Assembly: GCA_036839715.1 (NCBI GenBank)
Contig: DAITDU010000027.1
Coordinates: 1 to 24,369, forward strand
Direction of reading: 5' to 3'
Length of the DNA: 24,369 nt
Source of the DNA: Thermocaproicibacter sp002410755
GTDB lineage: Bacteria; Bacillota; Clostridia; Oscillospirales; Acutalibacteraceae
The notes under the pieces were generated by a model. The model was not told the DNA's origin. It was given only the letters and a program-made list of their open reading frames with translations, and searched no databases. Each line of letters opens with the position of its first letter. Position 1 is the first letter of the stretch. Below are positions 14,707-22,783 of this stretch, piece after piece. A program made the position numbers and the translations under genes.

Positions 14707-15297
14707 CTATTTTGTACTTGTGCCAGAGACGGCAGAAGGAGTCAAAGCACGTTCAAAATAGGTAATCGTGGCATTGACGGAAACTGCACCCGACATAATA
14801 TTCGCGCCCACGCCCGGAGTGCCGCCGGCGGAAGTAAAAGAAATGCTGTTTACAAGGCAGCGCCACCGGCTCTGTGCAAATTCCTGGATTACTGCTTTTG
14901 CAACGGTGTAGCTTGGCGCCGTGAAGGAAACGGCAACCTGACGACGGACTACGCCGTTGCTCCCGAACGCCGGAGTCCCAAAGCTAAGCGAATAGCTGTC
15001 TGCGGAAGCAAGGATGCCATTAAGCTGTGACATGATTGCCTTGGAATTGTCATAATTTGCGACCTCTGTTTCTTGTTTGGAAGAAATGAGGCTGTTCAAC
15101 TCCTTCTTCATCTGCCGAAGCTTTTCCGCTTTGGCTGTTTCCGCTTCGTTCTGCTTTTCCAGTGCGCTGACCTGTGTCTCAACGCCTTGCAGCTCAGTCT
15201 GAAGCGGCATATAAAAGAAAGCATAGTAAGCTACACCGGAAAGGAGGAGCAAAAGGGCGACAAGGAGGATGTTTTCGCGCATTTTTGAGCCGCTCAT
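14707..15297 (-). CDS. pilO: Type IV pilus alignment protein, PilO-like
   Basis: A 196-residue single-span membrane protein. It has a short cytoplasmic start (MSGSKMR), a membrane segment (about 9-29), a coiled coil (about 33-70, QTELQGVETQVSALEKQNEA and on) and a small mixed alpha/beta domain to about 185. This is the architecture of PilO/GspM-type proteins, which pair with PilN to couple the cytoplasmic platform to the growing pilus. Sequence conservation in this family is low, so the call rests on architecture and on the pilM-pilN-pilO order. The ATG overlaps the pilN stop as ATGA, with AAGGAGG seven bases upstream. It is the last gene of the operon. Confidence 0.8.
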   Translation of the reverse strand: MSGSKMRENILLVALLLLLSGVAYYAFFYMPLQTELQGVETQVSALEKQNEAETAKAEKLRQMKKELNSLISSKQETEVANYDNSKAIMSQLNGILASADSYSLSFGTPAFGSNGVVRRQVAVSFTAPSYTVAKAVIQEFAQSRWRCLVNSISFTSAGGTPGVGANIMSGAVSVNATITYFERALTPSAVSGTSTK

Positions 15298-15902
15298 TTT
15301 GACGCCTCCTTTGATTTTGTGAGCGTAACCGTCATGGAGACGCTGACCGGCTGAGCAGAATTTTGGGACTGGGAACCGCTGTTTCCTTCCGTTGAGGCGG
15401 TATAAACAGAAACACTGGAAACAAGGCTGCTGGACTCAAGGTCCTTTACAATAACACCTGTCTTTGCAAGCGTTACATTGCTGATATTAACTGAGAGGGT
15501 ATTCCCGCTGATGGAGAAATCTTTTACGGTCGCCATACCGGAAAGCTTTTCCTCTATCAGGTCAAGCACCTGTATCCTGTCAACAAGCACAGATTCATCC
15601 TCTGTCATATAGCCATAGCTGTACTTGCCATACTTTTCCGCAACCTCATCATAGTCCTTTAGGGAAGCGGTGACGGAAGCAAGCTGCTCCTGCTGCCGGC
15701 TCAGCCTGTCGTAGGCATCGGTTTTCCTGCCAAGCGGATCGAGAAACGCAAACTTTGCAACCGCGAGGGAACCCGCAACCAAAACAAAAATCAGTGGAAA
15801 CATGGTGTGCGGATGAAACCTTTTTTTCCGCTGCGCAAGGTTCATGGTTGCCTTTTCCGGAAGCCTTTGGAACCGGCCCCCAAGGCTTTTTCCACTTATC
15901 AT
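15294..15902 (-). CDS. pilN: Type IV pilus alignment protein, PilN-like
   Basis: This 202-residue protein has a basic cytoplasmic N-terminus (RFQRLPEKATMNLAQRKKR), one membrane span (about 34-52), a coiled-coil stretch (about 60-90), and a small extracytoplasmic domain. PilN proteins bind PilM through the cytoplasmic N-terminus and PilO through the coiled coil. A conserved INLLP-like motif is not clear, so the assignment leans on order and topology. A Ser/Gln/Asn-rich insert (STEGNSGSQSQNSAQP) sits before the last strand. The ATG at 15902 has GGGAGGGG seven bases upstream and follows pilM after 18 bases. Confidence 0.78.
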   Translation of the reverse strand: MISGKSLGGRFQRLPEKATMNLAQRKKRFHPHTMFPLIFVLVAGSLAVAKFAFLDPLGRKTDAYDRLSRQQEQLASVTASLKDYDEVAEKYGKYSYGYMTEDESVLVDRIQVLDLIEEKLSGMATVKDFSISGNTLSVNISNVTLAKTGVIVKDLESSSLVSSVSVYTASTEGNSGSQSQNSAQPVSVSMTVTLTKSKEASK

Positions 15903-15920
15903 ATCCGTTCCCCTCCCTTT

Positions 15921-16916
15921 TCACCGGACCGCCTGCATGGCGGCACCCGCGGCGAGCACACAGTCTGGAGCAGAAAAGCAACCCTGAGAACCACATGGCA
16001 CAAGCTCAGAAGCCGGATGAAGCGTTTTTTCCGTCGTATGGCGGATTACCTCCAACAGGGGCTTAAGGTCCGAACCGCCTCCAATACAGTAAATATCCCT
16101 AAGAGTACCGCTGCGGTTTTCATAGGAATAGAAATTGATGGCTTTCATGATTTCAACAGCAAGGTTATTGTAGGCATTCTTGCACGTTTCCAGTGTCTGC
16201 ACCTGCTCAAGGTCATTTTCCTTGTAATTCCGCGCAATATGGACATCCATATTTTTTTCGTAGGCAACCGCTTCATCCACGAGGCTGCTCCCGGCCTCAA
16301 TCCTCTTCACGGCGCGGAACGAGCCGCCGCAGAAAAAATAGACGCTTGTCAGCGTATGGCCAATATCTGCCACAGCAAGTTCCTGCGGAAGGTCCGTGCG
16401 TCCCCGGATAAGGTTCTGCAGCGCTGCTTCCGGCGGAATGGCAGCCTTCAGGCGGAAGCCCGCCGAGCGAAACAGGGAAAAATACATGGCAATCGCCCTG
16501 CTTGGGACGGCAGAGGCAAAAAGCTTCAGCTTTTCCGGCTTCCCGGAGCTGTCCTTTACGGTCTCCTGCACGATATAGTCATAATAGTATTCGGAATTTT
16601 GCCCTTTCAGAAAATCGCGGAACTCATAGGGGAGGTTCAGCGCAATTTCCTGCTCCGTCATGGCAGGGAGGGTTACCCTGCGGGAAACTACAAGGCTCGG
16701 CGGAAGCACCAGGGCTGCAGCCCGCGGGGCACCCCGCAGGCTGCGGCGCAGAGCACGGAGCTGCTCCCCCGCAGCCACAGGCGCGGTAATCCTGCCGCTT
16801 TTCACAACGTTGTCCGGAAGAGGTGCAGACTGGGCCCGAAGCAGTCCATTTCTGGAACAGAGTGCAAGCTTAATCGAGTAATTTCCAATCTCGACACCGG
16901 ATATTTTTCTTAACAT
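15921..16916 (-). CDS. pilM: Type IV pilus assembly ATPase-fold protein PilM
   Basis: A 331-residue actin-like cytoplasmic protein. Nucleotide-binding motifs are visible: GVEIGNYSIKLAL (7-19, phosphate 1), AVADIGHTLTSVYFF (181-195, phosphate 2) and CIGGGSDLKPLL (277-288, adenosine). PilM binds the PilN N-terminus and links the cytoplasmic motor to the membrane parts. Its start was set at the ATG with GGAGGG just upstream; the longer frame from 17006 overlaps the peptidase gene. The gene follows the prepilin peptidase after about 50 bases, and its stop lies 18 bases before pilN. Confidence 0.88.
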   Translation of the reverse strand: MLRKISGVEIGNYSIKLALCSRNGLLRAQSAPLPDNVVKSGRITAPVAAGEQLRALRRSLRGAPRAAALVLPPSLVVSRRVTLPAMTEQEIALNLPYEFRDFLKGQNSEYYYDYIVQETVKDSSGKPEKLKLFASAVPSRAIAMYFSLFRSAGFRLKAAIPPEAALQNLIRGRTDLPQELAVADIGHTLTSVYFFCGGSFRAVKRIEAGSSLVDEAVAYEKNMDVHIARNYKENDLEQVQTLETCKNAYNNLAVEIMKAINFYSYENRSGTLRDIYCIGGGSDLKPLLEVIRHTTEKTLHPASELVPCGSQGCFSAPDCVLAAGAAMQAVR

Positions 16917-16965
16917 AAAACCCTCCAAATGCCCGAAAGGCTTTTCAGCGGAAAGCCGCACAGCC

Positions 16966-17748
16966 TTACAACAGGCCAAGATACCATGTAACTGCCTGCT
17001 GTCCAAAAAGCATGGTCAGCACCGCCGCGGCCGAAAGCGCCGGGCCAAATGGAATCCGCACTTCCCCGTGCCTGTGAACGGCCGGCACCAGAAGAAGTCC
17101 GGACACACAAGCGAGAATCAGCAGCAACAGGCACTCCGGAAGGCTGAAATACAGCCCAAGAACAAACAGCAACTTAATATCGCCGCCGCCCATGCTCTCC
17201 TTTTTCAGGATTTGATCCATAATAAGGCTGATAAGCAAAACTGTTCCTCCGAGGATGATGCCATTCCGGAGGCTTTGCCAGAGACCGGGCCATCCGGCTC
17301 CCTCCAGCAGCAGAAAACCTGCGCGGGAGATGCCTGCAATCACAGGAAACCGGTCAGGGATTTCCCGCGTCTCAAGGTCTGAGAGAGAAATGCAGAAAAG
17401 GCAGCAGCAGAGCACAAAGGCTTCCAGCGTATCGAGCGTCAGGCCAAAACGCCACACAACTGCCGCAAACACTGCCCCGAGCACACCTTCTGAAACAGGC
17501 GCTTCGGCACCGATTGGTGCGCCGCAGTAGCGGCACCGGCCATGCAGGGCAACGTAACTGAAAACCGGCACAAGGTCTTTAGGTGCGAGCGTATGGCCGC
17601 ACGCATCACAGTGGCTTCGGCCCCGAAGCCAGCTTTCATGCCGCCCCATCCGCCGCACAAGGCAGCCGAGCGCACTGCCGAACACAAGGCCCAGCACAGC
17701 GCCTAAAAACAGGACAGCAGCGGAAAGGGCTGGTAGATCATACTGCAT
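16966..17748 (-). CDS. pilD: Prepilin peptidase (leader peptidase and methyltransferase)
   Basis: This 260-residue polytopic membrane enzyme cleaves prepilins after the glycine of the KKG-F site and usually methylates the new N-terminal phenylalanine. It has the zinc-binding double CxxC (C47/C50 and C72/C75), required in the bifunctional form, and the two catalytic aspartates D124 (SLSDLETREIPD) and D190 (MGGGD). Seven or eight hydrophobic segments are visible. The ATG at 17748 has AAAGGA eight bases upstream. Its substrates here are the small prepilin just upstream in the operon and the large prepilin-like protein at 22784. The gene is separated from the prepilin by a hairpin-rich gap. Confidence 0.94.
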   Translation of the reverse strand: MQYDLPALSAAVLFLGAVLGLVFGSALGCLVRRMGRHESWLRGRSHCDACGHTLAPKDLVPVFSYVALHGRCRYCGAPIGAEAPVSEGVLGAVFAAVVWRFGLTLDTLEAFVLCCCLFCISLSDLETREIPDRFPVIAGISRAGFLLLEGAGWPGLWQSLRNGIILGGTVLLISLIMDQILKKESMGGGDIKLLFVLGLYFSLPECLLLLILACVSGLLLVPAVHRHGEVRIPFGPALSAAAVLTMLFGQQAVTWYLGLL

Positions 17749-17788
17749 GGACAAAATCCTTTTCCAAAATATTTTAATTCCGGGTTCT

Positions 17789-17830
17789 GGCCCCGTGTGC
17801 AGGGAGTCCCCCCCCTCTGCACACCGGGCC
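17789..17830 (-). other. Long GC-rich hairpin with a C8/G8 loop, between prepilin and prepilin peptidase genes
   Basis: GGCCC pairs with GGGCC and, after one mismatch, GTGTGCAG pairs with CTGCACAC. The loop contains an unbroken run of eight C (17808-17815; G8 in the RNA). No T-run follows. It could stabilise the 3' end of the prepilin message or block ribosomes or RNases; function is inferred. Confidence 0.6.
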
Positions 17831-17850
17831 AAAACCCGCCCGGAGGCGGG
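17831..17850 (-). terminator. Probable partial terminator after the prepilin gene
   Basis: On the minus strand CCCGCC-TCCG-GGCGGG is followed by TTTT. It lies about 50 bases after the prepilin stop and before the larger hairpin. The T-run is short, so read-through to the peptidase and pilMNO is expected; it would lower those genes relative to prepilin. Confidence 0.55.
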
Positions 17851-17901
17851 CTTCCAAAGCCGCAACCCTTCGGCCCCGGAAAGAAAGACATAATGGTGAA
17901 T

Positions 17902-18363
17902 TTACGTACCAGAAGAAGTCACAATATCAGATGAAGACGGGGAAGTTGTAGGATTTGAAGATACGCTTCCGCTGTTAGCAATAGCAGCAAAGTAATCCAC
18001 CCCGTAATATTTGCCGCCACTCACATCACTCACATAATAGTAGGCTAATACTTTATCATCTTTAACTGCAATTTTGATAGTCGCATTTGAAAACATTTTA
18101 CTCGGAGTAGTAAGGTCTGGAACTGCGCCTAACAAGTCGCCGCCCGTTTTCCCGTTTGCATAAGCAATGGCTGCCTCAGCCTGAACGGAACGGAGGTTGG
18201 CAGCATCCGTCGCTCCCTGCGCCTTTTTCGTTGCACTTTGAACAGTGGGGACAATAATAGCGACAAGAATTGCAATAATGGCAATCACGACGAGCAGCTC
18301 AATCAGGGTAAAACCTTTCTTTTTGCTGAGACGGGCTTTCGCTGCGTATAATTTCTTCAGCAT
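17902..18363 (-). CDS. pilA: Major type IV prepilin
   Basis: The 153-residue precursor has a 17-residue basic leader ending in KKG, cleavage before F18, and the conserved glutamate at mature position 5 (E22 in FTLIELLVV). A single hydrophobic helix follows (about 18-42). The mature protein of 136 residues contains an amphipathic helix and a short sheet domain and no cysteine. It ends in a Ser/Thr-rich tail (SVSSNPTTSPSSSDIVTSSGT is the general pattern), a likely flexible or glycosylated end. The ATG at 18363 was preferred because AAGGAG lies 11 bases upstream; an ATG 33 bases earlier has no ribosome site. Its place between the platform gene and the peptidase, and the hairpins after it, fit the major subunit. 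Confidence 0.92.
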   Translation of the reverse strand: MLKKLYAAKARLSKKKGFTLIELLVVIAIIAILVAIIVPTVQSATKKAQGATDAANLRSVQAEAAIAYANGKTGGDLLGAVPDLTTPSKMFSNATIKIAVKDDKVLAYYYVSDVSGGKYYGVDYFAAIANSGSVSSNPTTSPSSSDIVTSSGT

Positions 18364-18470
18364 TCTGTGAAACACTCCTTCAATAAATTTCTGCATGTAC
18401 GGTGTGGGCTCAAAAATGGGCTGTATCTTTTCGCCGCGGGTTGTGCGGCAGGGGTTGCCTTGTTTTTATG

Positions 18471-19697
18471 TTAAATATGGCTGTACATATTAAAGAGCGG
18501 GATATAAACAGAAAGCAGAATAAAGGTTACGAGGAAGGCCATGATGATGATAATAACCGGCTCAAGGATGCTAAGGGCCCTGGAAACGGCAGTTTCCACT
18601 TCATTTGCGTAATACTCACTGACAACGCGAAGTGTCTCTTCGAGGCTTCCGGTCTCTTCGCCAACGGCAGTCATCTCAAGCAGCATACTGGGAAGCCACC
18701 GGCTTTTTTTCAGGCCATCACAGAGGCGGCGTCCTGCAACGACCTCTTCTGCCGCACGGCGGACGTCCAGCCTGACAAGATAATTTCCAATCACACGGGA
18801 AGTGATGTTCACCGCCTGAACCATTGGCAGGCCGCTCGCAAGCATGGCAGACATGGTGCTGCTGAACTGGCACGCGGCGTTCATCACGTTGACGCGGCCC
18901 GTTCCAGGGAACTTCAGCGCAAGGTGCGCATAGGCCCTCTTTCCCGTCTGTGTCCTGCCAAACAGCTTTACCGCCACGACAATACCGAGGATTATGGCAA
19001 GAAGTGGCATCCAGAAAGCGGAAAAAAAGTCAGAAACGGAAATCAGCGCCTTTGTAACGCCGGGGAGCTCAATCCCCATGCTCTTGTAAGTTGATGCAAA
19101 GACCGGGACAGCCTTTACCATGATGATAATGATTACAATGGCCGCAATTATGATAAGAAAAACCGGATAAATCATCGCGGAAACAGCCTTGCTGCGGACA
19201 TTGCCGGAATTGAGGTAATAGTTTTTGAGACGGTCAAAGCATTCGTCCAGCCTGCCGCTTTCCTCGCCGGCACGCACCGTCTCAAGAAAAGTGGGCGGCA
19301 GCGCGCCCTTGCTGTTCTTTTCCAGGCTTCCGGCAAGGTCGTGCCCTTCCTGCACATCCCGGGACGTTTCCCTGATAATCCGCTGAAGCCGCCTGTCTGC
19401 GGTATTCTCTGCTACAAGGTCCAGGCTGCGGACAATGGGCAGCCCGGCTTTCGTCTCAATGGCCAGCTGGCTGCAAAGCAGGCTGAGCTCTTTCTCTTTC
19501 ATGCGGCGGTGGCTGAGGTCACCGAGATCCATGTTCAGCACTCCGCCGAACTTCATTTCGCGCAGGCGTTCAACGGAGGTGACGACTTCACAGGACTCAT
19601 GCGCTTTGGCAGCGGCATCTTCCCGGTCTGACGCCTCAACGACGCCTTCAACAGGCGCTCCGCCCGGTGCAACGCCCCGGTACCGGAAGCTTGCCAT
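18471..19697 (-). CDS. pilC: Type IV pilus inner-membrane platform protein PilC
   Basis: This 408-residue protein of the GspF/PilC family has two repeated cytoplasmic domains (about 65-170 and 270-370), each with the helix-rich pattern ending in GEESG (144-148) or GEETG, and three membrane segments (about 174-200, 222-246 and 377-402). PilC is the platform that the PilB and PilT motors turn to add or remove subunits. The ATG has AAAGGAGG about nine bases upstream. It starts 30 bases after pilT and is followed by a 107-base gap before the prepilin gene. Confidence 0.95.
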   Translation of the reverse strand: MASFRYRGVAPGGAPVEGVVEASDREDAAAKAHESCEVVTSVERLREMKFGGVLNMDLGDLSHRRMKEKELSLLCSQLAIETKAGLPIVRSLDLVAENTADRRLQRIIRETSRDVQEGHDLAGSLEKNSKGALPPTFLETVRAGEESGRLDECFDRLKNYYLNSGNVRSKAVSAMIYPVFLIIIAAIVIIIIMVKAVPVFASTYKSMGIELPGVTKALISVSDFFSAFWMPLLAIILGIVVAVKLFGRTQTGKRAYAHLALKFPGTGRVNVMNAACQFSSTMSAMLASGLPMVQAVNITSRVIGNYLVRLDVRRAAEEVVAGRRLCDGLKKSRWLPSMLLEMTAVGEETGSLEETLRVVSEYYANEVETAVSRALSILEPVIIIIMAFLVTFILLSVYIPLFNMYSHI

Positions 19698-19727
19698 TGT
19701 GTCTCCGCCTCCTTTTATTGGAATAAG

Positions 19728-20786
19728 TCAGGCAAACCGTGAAAGCTTACAGACATAATCCGGATTACGGGCCGCAGAACGGGCTGTTTCCGGGGAAATA
19801 AGCTGTTCATGCAGCAGGCGGATAATGGAATTGTCCATTGAAATGCTCCCCTCCTGGGCCCCTGTGGCAACGGCATTTGCTATCTGCGGCGTCTTTGCTT
19901 CGCGGATAAGGCTCCGGATTGCACCATTGACCATCATGACTTCGCATGCAAGCACACGCCCGCCCCCACACCGCGGCAGGAGCTGCTGGCAGAGGACAGC
20001 CTTCAGCATCATGCTGAGCTGCAAACGGACCTGCGCCTGCAGCCCCTCCGGAAATGCAAGGACAATGCGGTCCACAGCATCCGGTGCGCTGGCAGCGTGC
20101 AGTGTTGCAAAGACAAGGTGTCCTGTCTCAGCTGCGGTCAGTGCCGCTTCAATCGTCGAAAGGTGGCGCATTTCCCCGATGAGGATGACGTCGGGGTCTT
20201 CGCGGAGGGCAGCGGAAAGGCCGTCCTCATAGCTTCGGGTATCGCGGCCGACTTCGCGCTGGTCAATCACGCATTTATCCGCCCTGTAAACATATTCGAC
20301 CGGGTCTTCCAGGGTGATGATATGTTCCCGGTGAGTATGATTTATCCGGTTGAGGATGCTGGCAAGGGTTGTAGATTTTCCGCTCCCTGTCTCGCCCGTA
20401 ACAAGGACGAGGCCGTGCCCAAGCTCCGGGAACTGCATGACGGCGGGTGGAAGCCCCAGCTCCGAAAGCTCCGGGATGCGCCTGCCGAGAATCCGCAGGG
20501 CAGTGGAAACGCCGCCCCTCCGGCGGAATAGGTTTACGCGGCAGCGGATACCGCCCGGAAAATCCACGGCAAAATCCAGTTCGCCGATCTCCGCAATTTT
20601 ACCGTAATCCGGGCTCAGCGCTCGTGCATAGCCCTCACATTCCTCCGGCACCAGCGGGTGATCCCCAAAATCAGCCAGGCTGCCGTCCACGCGGATGCGG
20701 ACAGGAACGCCTGCGGAAAAAAGGACGTCGCTCGCGTGGGCTGCCACTGCATTCTCTACGATGGACGAAACCGGTAAATTTTCCAT
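19728..20786 (-). CDS. pilT: Pilus retraction ATPase PilT
   Basis: PilT is the hexameric ATPase that pulls type IV pili back, powering twitching, DNA uptake or tight attachment. The 352-residue product has Walker A GETGSGKST (131-139), the aspartate box ITLEDPVEY (157-165), Walker B DPDVILIGEMR (197-207), a His box near ATLHAASA, and the PilT signature AIRSLIREAKTPQI near residue 290, which separates it from PilB. Length is normal. Its start follows the pilB stop by 26 bases with GAGGA very close to the ATG. Confidence 0.95.
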   Translation of the reverse strand: MENLPVSSIVENAVAAHASDVLFSAGVPVRIRVDGSLADFGDHPLVPEECEGYARALSPDYGKIAEIGELDFAVDFPGGIRCRVNLFRRRGGVSTALRILGRRIPELSELGLPPAVMQFPELGHGLVLVTGETGSGKSTTLASILNRINHTHREHIITLEDPVEYVYRADKCVIDQREVGRDTRSYEDGLSAALREDPDVILIGEMRHLSTIEAALTAAETGHLVFATLHAASAPDAVDRIVLAFPEGLQAQVRLQLSMMLKAVLCQQLLPRCGGGRVLACEVMMVNGAIRSLIREAKTPQIANAVATGAQEGSISMDNSIIRLLHEQLISPETARSAARNPDYVCKLSRFA

Positions 20787-20812
20787 ATCCTCGCCGCTTT
20801 CAAAGTTAAAAA

Positions 20813-22507
20813 TCAGAAATCAGCCGAATGGATGGTTCGGAACGCTTCTTCAAACGTTGTGACACCTTCGGTCACAAGGCGTGCGCAGTCCGCCGCAAGA
20901 GGCTCATAGTTCCCGCCTGAAGTGAGAAACGACAGAAGTTCTAAGCGCCGTGCGCCGTTTTCGACCGCCTGTGCCAGCTCCTGATTCATTGTGAGAATTT
21001 CAAATACGCCAGTGCGCCCACGGTAGCCTGTGCCGAAGCAGGCAGGGCAGCCTGTGCCGCGGTAAAATTTGCGTCCCTCCATTACGGGGAGACGGAGCAT
21101 CTTCTGCTCCTCCGCAGAAGCGGGATACTCGGCCCGGCAGTTCGGGCAGATGCACCTTACCAGCCGTTGACTGATAACGCCCTTGAGGGCGCTTGAAACC
21201 AGGTAAGGCTCCACGCCGATATCCAGCAGGCGGTCAATTGCGCCCGGCGCGTCGTTTGTATGAATGGTGGAAAGCACCAGATGGCCTGTTACTGCGGCGC
21301 GCATCGCGATCCTGGCGGTTTCACCGTCACGGATTTCGCCGATGCAGATAATGTCCGGGTCCTGGCGGAGGGCACTGCGCAGGCCGCTAGCAAAGGTCAT
21401 TCCGGTTTTATCGTTAATCTGAACCTGGCTGACGCCGTCAATGTTATACTCAACGGGGTCCTCCAAAGTCACGAGATTTACTTCTTCGGTATTCAGGCGG
21501 TTTATCATTGCATACATGGTACTGGACTTTCCACTGCCTGTGGGGCCGACAATCAGGATAATCCCATTTTTGCTCTTCATCAAGGCATCAAATTTTTCCA
21601 GGTTCCGCCCTGTGAGGCCAATCCCTTTTTCCGTGAAAATTCCGGAGGCTTTGTTGAGGAGCCGGATGACAACTTTTTCCCCGTTAATTGTCGGCAGTGT
21701 GGAAATGCGGAGATCCACGTCGCGCCCCCCGATAATCACATTGCAGCGGCCGTCGAGCGGGACCTTGTGCTCTGCAACATTCATGTTCCCCATGACCTTA
21801 ATGCGGGAAACGACCGCATTCTGTGTAGAGCGCGGTACCGTAAAAACGCGGTGCAGGATGCCGTCTATGCGGATGCGGACAGCCATTGCCCCTTCACGGG
21901 GTTCAAGGTGGATATCGCTTGCGCCCTCGCTGATGGCATACTCAAGGATACTGTTTACAAGGCGGATCGTCGGCGCAGCATTTTCGTCGTCTGCGCCGAT
22001 TATATTTTCCGCAACGGCTTCCTGCGCGTCTCCGGTGAACGTCTCAGCCTTCAGGTCGCGGATGGCTTTCCTCGCGTCCTCACTCCCGTAAAGTGCTGCA
22101 AGCGCATGGGTAATACCCGCGTCCGTTGCAATCATTGGGACAATATGGCGGCCTGCTGCCGTCCCTGCGGCCTCAATGGCAATAAAGTTCAGCGGATCAT
22201 CCATGGCTATGTAAAGCGTATCTCCGTCCGAGCGTACCGGAACAACGCCATATTGCTTTGCAATGGCGCGCGGCAGCAGCTTTGCCATTCCCGGCGGGAT
22301 TGCAGCAGTGTCAAGGTCAATATAATCAACCCCGAGCTGGCGTTCCAGGGTGGAAATAATCTGCTTCTGCGTCACAAATCCATTTTCTACCAGGACAGTG
22401 CCAAGGCGCTTCCCGCTTTTTTTCTGGAGGCGGAGCGCCTGCCCCAGATGTTCTTCCGTCAGGACCCCGCTCGAAACGAGGTAATCGCCCAAACGCCTGT
22501 ATGCCAA
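20813..22507 (-). CDS. pilB: Pilus extension ATPase PilB (GspE family)
   Basis: This 564-residue hexameric ATPase drives pilus assembly. In order it has an N-terminal MshEN/GspE-N domain (about 1-145, with RLGDYLVSSGVLTEEHL and a repeat), a PAS-like linker, Walker A GPTGSGKSS (321-329), Asp box LVTLEDPVEY (345-354), Walker B DPDIICIGEIRD (383-394), a His box HLVLSTIHTND, and a four-cysteine zinc site (C454, C457, C487, C490). TTG at 22507 was chosen as start because AGGGGGTGA lies a few bases upstream and the product then begins like other family members (MAYRRLGD); a GTG 12 bases earlier is possible. It is the first gene of the pilus operon. Confidence 0.95.
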   Translation of the reverse strand: MAYRRLGDYLVSSGVLTEEHLGQALRLQKKSGKRLGTVLVENGFVTQKQIISTLERQLGVDYIDLDTAAIPPGMAKLLPRAIAKQYGVVPVRSDGDTLYIAMDDPLNFIAIEAAGTAAGRHIVPMIATDAGITHALAALYGSEDARKAIRDLKAETFTGDAQEAVAENIIGADDENAAPTIRLVNSILEYAISEGASDIHLEPREGAMAVRIRIDGILHRVFTVPRSTQNAVVSRIKVMGNMNVAEHKVPLDGRCNVIIGGRDVDLRISTLPTINGEKVVIRLLNKASGIFTEKGIGLTGRNLEKFDALMKSKNGIILIVGPTGSGKSSTMYAMINRLNTEEVNLVTLEDPVEYNIDGVSQVQINDKTGMTFASGLRSALRQDPDIICIGEIRDGETARIAMRAAVTGHLVLSTIHTNDAPGAIDRLLDIGVEPYLVSSALKGVISQRLVRCICPNCRAEYPASAEEQKMLRLPVMEGRKFYRGTGCPACFGTGYRGRTGVFEILTMNQELAQAVENGARRLELLSFLTSGGNYEPLAADCARLVTEGVTTFEEAFRTIHSADF

Positions 22508-22565
22508 TTCTTTCACCCCCTGCCAATAAGCTCCAGTTTCTACATTGAAAAAATGGTGCATAAAT

Positions 22566-22594
22566 ATTATACTATAAATTTATTTTTTATGCAA
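22566..22594 (-). promoter_or_regulatory. Promoter of the pilus operon (pilB)
   Basis: On the minus strand TTGCAT (22594-22589) and a perfect TATAAT (22571-22566) are separated by 17 bases. The leader to the pilB TTG start is about 55 bases. Confidence 0.8.
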
Positions 22595-22635
22595 TAATTT
22601 TGGGAAAAATATTGTAAAACGGCCTGATTAAAGAA

Positions 22636-22664
22636 TTGCTGAAGCCCTTAAAAAATGATATGAT
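22636..22664 (+). promoter_or_regulatory. Promoter of the large prepilin-like gene
   Basis: TTGCTG (22636-22641), a 17-base spacer and TATGAT (22659-22664) face away from the pilB promoter, leaving a leader of about 110 bases. A second TATAAT at 22694-22699 has no clear -35 and could be an alternative. The two divergent promoters are only about 40 bases apart, so one regulator could act on both. Confidence 0.6.
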
Positions 22665-22783
22665 AAGGATCAGATGTCAGATAATTATTAAAGTATAATC
22701 TTTTTCCTGAATAATTCAAGTCGATGTTGCTGAAAAGCGGCGGATCCCACTAATTACCTTCTGGTTTGAAAGGAGCGCACAGC

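Noticed and set aside
18364..18396. Upstream ATG for the prepilin at 18396
   Set aside because: No ribosome site before it, while AAGGAG stands before the ATG at 18363, which gives a normal 17-residue leader.
18364..18470. Possible promoter or terminator between pilC and the prepilin gene
   Set aside because: Only weak GC-rich pairings without a T-run and no good -10/-35 pair were found, so nothing is annotated there.
22508..22561. Longer pilB start at an ATG at 22561
   Set aside because: It falls at or before the predicted transcription start, has no ribosome site, and adds residues not seen in the family; TTG at 22507 has a strong site.
21260..22597. Plus-strand open frame of 445 codons opposite pilB
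   Set aside because: It lies antisense to the conserved ATPase and runs through its promoter; composition is not protein-like.
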